64,000 nucleotides of DNA, from contig JAZKYY010000004.1 of assembly GCA_045612365.1 (NCBI GenBank), positions 62,001-126,000 of the forward strand, read 5' to 3'. The first letter of the stretch is position 1. Each line of letters starts with the position of its first letter. A program made the translations under genes and the position numbers. This document shows positions 1 through 7,296 of the stretch, piece after piece. Source of the stretch: RGIG9608 sp045612365 (GTDB taxonomy: Bacteria > Bacteroidota > Bacteroidia > Bacteroidales > Paludibacteraceae). The notes below the pieces were generated by a model that did not search any database, was not told the DNA's origin, and worked only from the letters and a program-made list of their open reading frames with translations.

Positions 1-561
<561 letters not shown>

Positions 562-575
562 ATGAGTTTTTTAAA

Positions 576-605
576 GGCGTCCTTTTTAAGGGACGTTTTT
601 TTTAT
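576..605 (+). terminator. Rho-independent terminator of kdsA
   Basis: A CGTCC/GGACG stem (578-582 with 591-595) with an AT-rich loop is followed by eight T residues. It lies 16 bases after the kdsA stop codon. Confidence 0.75.
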
Positions 606-656
606 CTTTGAATAAATAAAACCACCCCATGAAGTTTGGATAACGCATAAAGTTTC

Positions 657-926
657 TATATTTGCATTGTCAAACAGCAAAGAAATGTTGGAGAACATTT
701 TGTTTGACAGACATAGATAATAGAAGCGTTTCAGTTTCATCCTTCGTACGAAATTTCGCCAAAATTTAACCAAGAAGGGAGAAGCAATCCGAACGACTAT
801 GCATTCTTGTTTGTTGTCTTCTATTTGGACAAAATACAAGTCTGCGTGGGGTGGTTGTTTATTTTCTTGGTGGGCGTTTGGCGATGCCTCGTGCGAGATA
901 AACAGAATAATCTCCACGCTTTTTTG
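657..926 (+). ncRNA. Candidate structured non-coding RNA with its own promoter and terminator
   Basis: The 414 bases between kdsA and the next gene hold a plausible transcription unit. TTTG at 635-638 and TATATTTG at 657-664 (18 bases apart) form a near-consensus Bacteroidetes promoter. Just downstream, GTCAAACA (669-676) pairs perfectly with TGTTTGAC (701-708) and encloses a second perfect stem, AATGTT with AACATT (684-689, 694-699). ATAGAAG (720-726) can pair with CTTCTAT (818-824). At the 3' end, GCGTGG (844-849) pairs with CCACGC (914-919), enclosing TGTTTAT/ATAAACA (856-862, 898-904), and a run of six T follows. No Rfam family was recognised. It could instead be a regulatory leader of the lipoprotein gene at 976, or a decayed gene, because an unbroken 149-codon frame runs on the opposite strand. 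Confidence 0.35.
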
Positions 927-975
927 TTTTTATAATTAACGCCAAAGGAGATGAGGCAACTAAATTTTATTTAAA

Positions 976-1356
976 ATGAAAAAATTAGGAATTTTAGCTG
1001 CACTTGTTGTTGCAGCAGTGGCTTTTACAAGCTGTAGTAGTGGAAAGTATTTTTCTAACGCTGTAAATGTAAATGAGACCCAAACTCAAATAGTGCTGTC
1101 TCAAGCTAATTACAAAATTGTAAAAAATGTTAGTACTCAAGTGTTGTATACTCAAAAATTCAAATTTGATAGTAAACAATTACAACAAAGTGCTTACAAT
1201 GCATTACGTGAGGAAGCTGCTTTGAAAGGTTCTCAAGCTTTGATTAATGTCACTTTAGAAGAAATTAATCAAACAAATTATAACCTTTTTGGTATTCCAA
1301 AAAGTTGTAAACAAGCTATTCTTGTTTCAGGAACAGTGATTGAGTTTACGAAGTAA
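976..1356 (+). CDS. Small lipoprotein resembling the DUF6567 family
   Basis: This 126-residue protein starts with a signal peptide ending in a lipobox (FTSC, cysteine at residue 20), so it is expected to be lipid-anchored in the cell envelope. The rest follows a pattern I associate with Bacteroidetes DUF6567 lipoproteins: a VLSQANYKIVKNV strand, a central helix, then SQALINVTLEE, a short FGIPKSCK turn and a closing VSGTVIEF strand. Function is unknown for the family. It lies 50 bases after a predicted terminator and upstream of another small exported protein, with which it may be co-transcribed. The lipoprotein nature is directly visible; the family assignment is from memory of the pattern. 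Confidence 0.8.
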   Translation: MKKLGILAALVVAAVAFTSCSSGKYFSNAVNVNETQTQIVLSQANYKIVKNVSTQVLYTQKFKFDSKQLQQSAYNALREEAALKGSQALINVTLEEINQTNYNLFGIPKSCKQAILVSGTVIEFTK

Positions 1357-1400
1357 TTTTTCAGAGGTTGTCGTTCCAACCTCTTTTTATTTATAAAGAT

Positions 1401-1865
1401 ATGAAACGATTTTTTTTAATACTTTTTTCTTCAATATTGTTTCTCCCTATTTATGCGGAAAAAGTGAAGAAAAAATTTAAACTTCCTGCTGGTACAATTG
1501 TTACAATAAAAAATTTGGAAGATATATCATCTCAGAAACAGATTACTCCTCCTTGTGAGGTGAATGTTGATGTTTGGGATGAAAATGGGGAAATAATTCT
1601 TATTAAAAAAGGCACACCAGTAGATGTGCAGTTAGTTGTCAAGAAAGCTACCTTAATTGGAGAAGGGGGAAGTGTTCATTTTCAGCCAATATCCACAACA
1701 GCTTTTAATGGACGTTTAATAGGCTTCGATCAACAGAAAGTTTCCTTTTATGGGGATGACGATGCTTTACTTCGTAGTAGAAAGAAAGTAAAAGTAATGG
1801 CTGGTACATCTTTTCGAGCCTATACGTCAAATGATATTTATTTTACTGTAGAAGTTGAAGAGTAG
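1401..1865 (+). CDS. Exported beta-rich protein of unknown function
   Basis: A 154-residue protein not recognised as any characterised family. The ATG at 1401 is chosen because it begins a clean signal peptide (MKRFFLILFSS, hydrophobic core, cleavage after IYA). An upstream in-frame start at 1368 would add eleven residues that break the signal peptide. The mature part is rich in beta-strand segments (GTIVTIKNL, VNVDVWDENG, GTPVDVQLVV, KVKVMAGTSFRAYT) with glycine turns, suggesting a small beta-sandwich or barrel in the periplasm. It has one cysteine and no catalytic motif. It lies 44 bases after the DUF6567-like lipoprotein on the same strand and ends in a strong bidirectional terminator, so the two may form a unit. 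Confidence 0.7.
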   Translation: MKRFFLILFSSILFLPIYAEKVKKKFKLPAGTIVTIKNLEDISSQKQITPPCEVNVDVWDENGEIILIKKGTPVDVQLVVKKATLIGEGGSVHFQPISTTAFNGRLIGFDQQKVSFYGDDDALLRSRKKVKVMAGTSFRAYTSNDIYFTVEVEE

Positions 1866-1868
1866 ATG

Positions 1869-1903
1869 AAAAAGAGGATTTGAAAAAATCCTCTTTTTTG
1901 TTT
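1869..1903 (+). terminator. Bidirectional terminator between convergent genes
   Basis: GAGGATTT pairs with AAATCCTC around a short A-rich loop, with T runs on both strands. It separates the exported protein ending at 1865 from cls, which ends at 1920 on the opposite strand. Confidence 0.85.
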
Positions 1904-1919
1904 ATAGAAAATTGATGAA

Positions 1920-3347
1920 TTACATAATTGGGCTGAAGATTCTTGCTACGGAGTCTTTAAGTCGATCAATTTTTTTGCGTTTTTTCCATTGCTCGAGCGT
2001 AATTTCTTTACAAGATTTAAGGTCGTTTTCAAATGCTAAGCGCAAGGATATTGCAGTTTTGTCATCGTAAATAAAGGCGTTGAGTTCAAAATTTTGTTCG
2101 TAGCTTCTGAAATCCATGTTTGCAGTTCCAATGGTAGAAACGTAGTCGTCAGCCACAATAGCTTTGCTATGTAAGAAGTTATTTTGGTAGAAAAAAACTC
2201 TTACTCCCGCTTCAAGTACATGCTTTAGGTAGGAGTGTGTAGCCAGTTGAATCATTTTGGTATCCACGCGTTGCGGCAACATAAGTCTAACGTCAACACC
2301 GCTCAAAGAGGCAATTTGCAAAGCCGAAAGAATAGGCTCGGTAGGCAAAAAGTAGGGAGTGTGTATGTAGATGTATTTTTTTGCGGAATGAATCATAGCG
2401 ATAATTCCTTGCATAATGGTTTCCCAATCGGTATCGGGACCAGAGGAAACGATTTGCACAAAGTTATTTTCAAACGTGCGTGGTACGGGGTAGTATTTTT
2501 TGTCGGAAATAAGTTTACTTTCTACAAAGTACCAATCAACTAAAAACGCATTTTGCAAACCATGTACAGCAGCACCTTCAAACCTAACCATAGTATCTCG
2601 CCAAAGTCCAAGATGGTTGCCCACGATGTATCTGTTGGCGATGTTCATGCCTCCGGTGTAACCGATTTTTCCATCAATAATAATAAGTTTTCGGTGGTTG
2701 CGATAGTTGATTTTGCTCAACCCAATTTGCCGATGAACGGGTAGAAATGCTTGAACATAGGCACCTGCTTCTTTTAGAGGTTGCAGAAATTTTTTGTTCA
2801 TCGAGAAACTTCCTAGGTAGTCATAGATGACACGAATGCGAACACCTTCTTTTGCTTTTTTTATGAGCAAGTCGCGCAATCGGATACCAATGGTGTCATT
2901 AGCAATGATGTAGAATTCGATGTGAATGTGCTCGGTGGCACGCTGAATATCTGTGAAAAAAGCTTCAAAACAATCTTTGCCGGATGTAAAGATTTCTATG
3001 CGGTTATCGGTGTAAATTGGCAACTCGGAGTTGTTGGAAAGCAAATAGGAAATCTGTTTTGCATCGTTCGGTATTTGTTCGAAGTCAACATCAATGTTTT
3101 GATTGAGGTATTTTGAAATGTTTTTTCGGCTAATTCGGTCGATTGATTTTCTTGAAATGATTTTTTTTCGTCTAAAGTCTTGACCGATAAAAATATACAA
3201 AATCAACCCAATAACAGGGAGCAAAATAAGTACAAGAATCCAAATGAGGGTTTTTGCAGGATTACGATTTTCGAGCAAAATAAGTACAATAACCGACAAA
3301 ACTAGCCCGAAAACAATGATACTAACGATGTTTGAAAAAATGCTCAT
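1920..3347 (-). CDS. cls: Cardiolipin synthase, phospholipase D superfamily
   Basis: Cls joins two phosphatidylglycerol molecules into cardiolipin and glycerol at the inner membrane. The 475-residue protein opens with two hydrophobic helices separated by ENRNPAKTL, the typical N-terminal anchor. Two HKD catalytic motifs follow: HRKLIIIDGKIGYTGG near residue 220 and HSKAIVADDYVSTIGTAN near residue 395, each with the HxK and downstream Asp, plus conserved Gly/Asn residues. The ATG at 3347 is preferred over a TTG one codon upstream. Its ATG overlaps the TGA of ribD (ATGA), which indicates translational coupling and a ribD-cls operon. Members of this family can also transfer other phosphatidyl groups, so lipid specificity is inferred. 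Confidence 0.9.
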   Translation of the reverse strand: MSIFSNIVSIIVFGLVLSVIVLILLENRNPAKTLIWILVLILLPVIGLILYIFIGQDFRRKKIISRKSIDRISRKNISKYLNQNIDVDFEQIPNDAKQISYLLSNNSELPIYTDNRIEIFTSGKDCFEAFFTDIQRATEHIHIEFYIIANDTIGIRLRDLLIKKAKEGVRIRVIYDYLGSFSMNKKFLQPLKEAGAYVQAFLPVHRQIGLSKINYRNHRKLIIIDGKIGYTGGMNIANRYIVGNHLGLWRDTMVRFEGAAVHGLQNAFLVDWYFVESKLISDKKYYPVPRTFENNFVQIVSSGPDTDWETIMQGIIAMIHSAKKYIYIHTPYFLPTEPILSALQIASLSGVDVRLMLPQRVDTKMIQLATHSYLKHVLEAGVRVFFYQNNFLHSKAIVADDYVSTIGTANMDFRSYEQNFELNAFIYDDKTAISLRLAFENDLKSCKEITLEQWKKRKKIDRLKDSVARIFSPIM

Positions 3348-4378
3348 CAAAAAATGGGTTTTGCGGTTATTATTTTGTTTCCGTCAGTAAGTTCTTCTTC
3401 AATAATGGCGGTTTGTATATACGGAATTTTAATTCCATCTCCCAAGATTTTTGGGGAAATTTCTATTCGAACCTCGTCTACCATTTTTGCGTTAATAAAA
3501 CTTTGTTGCAATGTAGGTCCACCTTCTACAATAAGCGATTGAATGTTTCTTTGGTACAAAAAATCGCAAATTTGTGGAATGATGTTTTCTGAAAAGTTCA
3601 GTTCTACAAATTCTAGATTAGAGGAATTTGAATGTTTTCTTTGCGTAAAAACAATAGTTGGTTGTGTTTGGTCAAGTAAATAGTAGTGTTTGGGTATTTC
3701 CAAATTTCTATCTATTACCATTCGAATAGGATTTTTTTGCTCGTTCCAACATCGAGCATTAAGTTTTGGATTGTCAATTAATGCGGTGTTTTTTCCTACT
3801 AAAATAGCACTTTCTTCAGCGCGTAGTTTGTGAACTAGAAGTTGTGTTTTTGGTGTAGAAATTATGGTTTGTTCTCCTTTTTTAGCACAAAAACCATCAG
3901 CAGATTGAGCAAATTTTAATAGTATGAAAGGACGTTTCTTTTGATGAAAAGTAAAAAAACGTTTATTCAGTTCGTCGCACTCTTTTTGAAGTATTCCTAC
4001 CTCAACTTCGACACCAGCTTCTCTTAGCATTTTTATGCCTCGCCCCACAACCTCAGGAAAAGGATCGAGAGAACCAACTACTACGTGAGGAATTTTTTTT
4101 TCGATGATAAGTTTTGCACAAGGAGGAGTTTTTCCGTAATGTGAACATGGCTCCAAATTAACAAAAAGAGTGGAGTGGGGTAGTAAGTGAGTCTCTTTTA
4201 CAGCATTTATGGCATTGACTTCAGCATGTGCCTCACCGTAGCAACGATGAAATCCTTCTCCAATAATTTCCCCGTTGGCAACAATCACTGCACCAACCAT
4301 TGGGTTGGGAGCCACATTGCCTAAACCATGTTTGGCCAGTTGTAAACAACGAAACATATAGGATTCATTCTCAAGCAT
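3347..4378 (-). CDS. ribD: Bifunctional riboflavin biosynthesis deaminase/reductase RibD
   Basis: RibD carries out two consecutive steps of riboflavin synthesis: deamination of the pyrimidine from GTP cyclohydrolase II, then NADPH reduction of the ribose. The N-terminal cytidine-deaminase-like domain (about residues 1-145) carries the zinc site HAEVNAI and PCSHYGKTPPC. The C-terminal reductase domain (about 150-343) includes the KFAQSADG segment and a VEGGPTLQQSF motif followed by a PKILGDG turn. At 343 residues it has the usual full length. It is the first gene of a pair with cls; the stop and the cls start overlap. Confidence 0.95.
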   Translation of the reverse strand: MLENESYMFRCLQLAKHGLGNVAPNPMVGAVIVANGEIIGEGFHRCYGEAHAEVNAINAVKETHLLPHSTLFVNLEPCSHYGKTPPCAKLIIEKKIPHVVVGSLDPFPEVVGRGIKMLREAGVEVEVGILQKECDELNKRFFTFHQKKRPFILLKFAQSADGFCAKKGEQTIISTPKTQLLVHKLRAEESAILVGKNTALIDNPKLNARCWNEQKNPIRMVIDRNLEIPKHYYLLDQTQPTIVFTQRKHSNSSNLEFVELNFSENIIPQICDFLYQRNIQSLIVEGGPTLQQSFINAKMVDEVRIEISPKILGDGIKIPYIQTAIIEEELTDGNKIITAKPIF

Positions 4379-4431
4379 GAAACAAAGATAATGATTCTTG
4401 ATAAAAAAAATCTGTAAGAAGAAATAATAAA

Positions 4432-4461
4432 TTGCTTTAAGAAAAAAAGTTTTTAACTTTG
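4432..4461 (+). promoter_or_regulatory. Consensus Bacteroidetes promoter for the orphan gene at 4479
   Basis: TTG at 4432-4434, nineteen bases, then TAACTTTG at 4454-4461 is an exact match to the TTG-N19-TAnnTTTG form. Transcription should begin near 4468, which rules out a GTG at 4461 as start codon and supports the ATG at 4479. Confidence 0.65.
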
Positions 4462-4478
4462 TGAAAATAAAGCTAAAT

Positions 4479-5117
4479 ATGGAACATTCGGAACATTATA
4501 TTTCAAAGTTTGATACCTGTTTTTTTGAACGTTATGCTCGTGAAGTGCTCGTTTCGCTATTGGGAAATAGGTTCGAGGATTTAGAGAATAAGGACCGTCC
4601 CGATTTGCAAAATTGCTCCATAGGTTTGGGCATTGAGGTTACTCGTGCCATAGAAGAGAGTAAGTTTACTGCTTTGTCCTTGATTAATGATCTTTCTGGC
4701 GATGAGAGTATTTCTTTTGGAAATACATCGCTTGAGTTAATAAAAAATAGTGGATATGCTTATGGTTTGCACGATGATTTGGTTGGACATCAGGAGTATA
4801 TCTATTGGAAAGTTGCTTTGCCTCTTAAACGAATAATTGAGAGTAAAGTAATGAAAGCTTCTCGTGGTTTTTATGGCGATTTTGAGGAGTTGGAATTGTT
4901 TGTTTTTTTGAAAGAGAATCTCTCTGTAGATGCCATAACAAAAGTGATGGATTTTACAATGTCATTGCAAAAGTACAAACGCAGACGTTATAAAATGCTT
5001 TATTTTTTTCAGTCAACAACCTTTTATGTTTGCGATTTGCAGAAAGCACGATGTTGTGCCATGGAACTTGATAAAAGTCAATTGCAGAAGTTTTATAAGC
5101 GAGCGTTAGAGAAATAA
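4479..5117 (+). CDS. Uncharacterised protein, possibly a PD-(D/E)XK nuclease-like fold
   Basis: A 212-residue cytoplasmic protein that I cannot assign to a named family. Its most distinctive stretch, near residues 38-60, reads DRPDLQN then, about nine residues later, GIEVTRA. The spacing of Asp, Glu and following Thr resembles the D...ExK core of PD-(D/E)XK nucleases, with Thr where Lys is usual. Later segments are basic (KRIIESKVMKAS, YKRRRYK). It has no signal peptide or membrane segment. It stands alone between ribD, transcribed the other way, and the fucosidase, which converges on it, and has a consensus promoter and a strong terminator. The nuclease suggestion is a pattern-based guess. 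Confidence 0.6.
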   Translation: MEHSEHYISKFDTCFFERYAREVLVSLLGNRFEDLENKDRPDLQNCSIGLGIEVTRAIEESKFTALSLINDLSGDESISFGNTSLELIKNSGYAYGLHDDLVGHQEYIYWKVALPLKRIIESKVMKASRGFYGDFEELELFVFLKENLSVDAITKVMDFTMSLQKYKRRRYKMLYFFQSTTFYVCDLQKARCCAMELDKSQLQKFYKRALEK

Positions 5118-5152
5118 AAAAAGGGAAGAAAATTTTTCTTCCCTTTTTTTAT
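5116..5152. terminator. Bidirectional terminator between convergent genes
   Basis: GGGAAGAAA pairs with TTTCTTCCC, flanked by an A run on the left and a T run on the right. It serves both the orphan gene and the fucosidase gene on the other strand. Confidence 0.85.
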
Positions 5153-5153
5153 C

Positions 5154-7232
5154 TTATTCGGTAATAAGGTCTATTTCGGCAACGGAGCACCATGCATTGT
5201 TTTCAACCTCGTTTAGAGCAACGAATTTGAAGTAGCGCATATTCTCGGTTTTTGGGAATAAAACTTCTTGATTAACAGGATTATTTTTGATGTTGGAAAA
5301 TTCGCCATTAGAGATTATTTTTTTCCAATTTATCCCATCGCCAGAAACATAGAAATCGTAATTATAAGGGATTCCTCCAAGCATATCTTTACGAGGGATG
5401 AGAATAAAACCTTTGATTTTTAGCACTTCGGAACAATCAACACTTATGAAGTGAGGATGTTTTGGTGCATCGTTGCTCCATGGTGTGTGCCAAATGGTAT
5501 TTTCGTTGTCGTCAATAGCTTTTGTAGCTTCGTAATTTGGCTCTTCGGCGCTACAAGATGTTACAATCCAATCTTTTTTTGCAACGTTAAAGTTCCGAGA
5601 TTGAACTTCGCTTTGCTTTTTACCTTCGTTGTAGAAAGCAATAGCTTTTACGCAACCTTTGCTGTAAAACTCAAAAGGTGAGGAGTAGGGCTGAGAGTTG
5701 ATGTTAGGTTCAGTGCCATCAGTAGTGTATCTGACAATTGCATTTTCGTTGGCTTTGATGCTTACTAAACCTTCTTTATTTCTTTCTATTGTTGGTTTGG
5801 ATACAAATTCTTCTGCAAAATATGCTTTAACGTGTTTCAAACGGAATCGGTCACGAGCTTGAATGTTGATTCTAATATTTTCTGCTTTTAGAATAGGTAA
5901 TCTTAATAAACGTTTGTATCCGATGGTAGTTCCTTCAAAAATGGTTTTCCAAGAGTTGTTTTCAAATGTTTCTACAGAAAATTTTTCTATACGTTGTCCA
6001 TAGGAGATGTCTTCTGCTAATTCAATAACATTGAATTTTGCATCTTTTTTTACATCAAAGATTTTTGATTCACTTTGTTTTTTACTTTTCCAAATTTTGG
6101 ATTCTTCCAACTTATTCTCCGCATACATTTGACGCAAAAATTGTCCGTATTCAGCTAAGTTTAGGCTGTCTTGTTTTGCTATTAAACCCTCTTTGTTAGG
6201 AGGAATATTGAGTAGTAATACCGAATTTTTTCCAACAGAGTTAAAGTAAATATTAACCAACTGTTCGGCTGTTTTTACTCGGGCATCATCTTTTGGGTGG
6301 AAGAACCATCCTTGACGGATAGAAACATCTACTTCAGAAGGCCACCATACCATTTTATCGGCTTTTTCTATTAAGTCTTTGCTGCCAAGTTCTTTTGATG
6401 TTGTGCTTATTCCTAATCTTTCATTCGAGGCTTTAGCTTCTTCTCTAACGTCGTTTTGCAACACGGTAACACTCCATTCGGTGTCGCGTCCTAAACCGGC
6501 TTCGTTTCCTACCCAGCGAACATCATCACCAGAAACGGCAACCACTGCATTGGGCATAAGTTTTTTTATTAGAGCGTAGTATGTGGGAAAGTCATATTCT
6601 TGAATTTTTCCATTTGGTCCTTCGCCGCAAGCTCCGTCGAACCAAACTTCATCAACTTTACCATAATTGGTTAAGAGTTCAGTAAGTTGGTCAAGGAAGA
6701 ACTGATTGTAGGCAGGAGAGTCTCCGTATGAAACCGCATTTCTATCCCAAGGAGAGAGGTAAACTCCAAATTTTAGTCCGTATTTTTCACACGATTTTTG
6801 TAATTCTTTTACTACGTCGCCTTTCCCGTTTTTCCAAGGAGAGGCAGCAACCGAATGTTTTGTGGTTTTTGTTTGCCAAAGGCAAAAGCCATCGTGATGT
6901 TTAGCAGTGATTATTACTAGTTTGAATCCTGCATTCTTAACTGTTTCGCACCATTGATCAGTGTTTAGGTTAGTTGGATTAAAAAGTGTACGCGACTCGG
7001 TTCCATCACCCCACTCCCTTCCGGTAAAAGTATTTATGCCAAAATGGAAGAATACGGTAGTCTCCAATTTCTGCCAAGCGAGTTGTTGTGCGGTAGGCAC
7101 AATGTGTGATGCTATTTTTAATTTTTCTTCAAGAGTAGAATTTTGGGGAAATGTGGCGCTTTTTTCGTAACGCTTTTCTGAACAACTTGTTAGAAGTACT
7201 ATGCTTATGATAATAAATAGATTCTTTTTCAT
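5154..7232 (-). CDS. Lipoprotein alpha-L-fucosidase (GH29) with C-terminal sugar-binding modules
   Basis: GH29 enzymes remove alpha-linked L-fucose from glycans with retention of configuration. The 692-residue protein has a lipoprotein signal (LTSC, cysteine at residue 17). The GH29 domain spans about residues 45-375, with HFGINTF, TAKHHDGFCLW and the nucleophile Asp199 in EVWFDGACGEG. It is followed by an F5/8-like beta segment, a chitobiase-type module with the YTTDGTEP motif (about 490-550), and a discoidin-like domain to the end (WHTPW, YNYDFYVSGDG). The hexosaminidase just upstream has the same closing modules, so both probably work on the same host glycans at the cell surface. A hairpin with a T run lies 15 bases before the start codon, which may limit read-through from the upstream gene. 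Confidence 0.93.
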   Translation of the reverse strand: MKKNLFIIISIVLLTSCSEKRYEKSATFPQNSTLEEKLKIASHIVPTAQQLAWQKLETTVFFHFGINTFTGREWGDGTESRTLFNPTNLNTDQWCETVKNAGFKLVIITAKHHDGFCLWQTKTTKHSVAASPWKNGKGDVVKELQKSCEKYGLKFGVYLSPWDRNAVSYGDSPAYNQFFLDQLTELLTNYGKVDEVWFDGACGEGPNGKIQEYDFPTYYALIKKLMPNAVVAVSGDDVRWVGNEAGLGRDTEWSVTVLQNDVREEAKASNERLGISTTSKELGSKDLIEKADKMVWWPSEVDVSIRQGWFFHPKDDARVKTAEQLVNIYFNSVGKNSVLLLNIPPNKEGLIAKQDSLNLAEYGQFLRQMYAENKLEESKIWKSKKQSESKIFDVKKDAKFNVIELAEDISYGQRIEKFSVETFENNSWKTIFEGTTIGYKRLLRLPILKAENIRINIQARDRFRLKHVKAYFAEEFVSKPTIERNKEGLVSIKANENAIVRYTTDGTEPNINSQPYSSPFEFYSKGCVKAIAFYNEGKKQSEVQSRNFNVAKKDWIVTSCSAEEPNYEATKAIDDNENTIWHTPWSNDAPKHPHFISVDCSEVLKIKGFILIPRKDMLGGIPYNYDFYVSGDGINWKKIISNGEFSNIKNNPVNQEVLFPKTENMRYFKFVALNEVENNAWCSVAEIDLITE

Positions 7233-7246
7233 TTTAGAGAAAGGTT

Positions 7247-7283
7247 AAAAAAAGAGGGAATTAGTAACATAAATTCCCTCTAT
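7247..7283 (-). terminator. Terminator-like hairpin just upstream of the fucosidase start
   Basis: On the minus strand AGAGGGAATT pairs with AATTCCCTCT around a nine-base loop and is followed by seven T. It separates the hexosaminidase from the fucosidase and ends 15 bases before the fucosidase ATG. Confidence 0.8.
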
Positions 7284-7296
7284 AAAATTTGTTTTG

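Noticed and set aside
1368..1400. Upstream start for the exported protein at 1401
   Set aside because: It adds eleven residues before a complete signal peptide and overlaps the inter-genic hairpin region.
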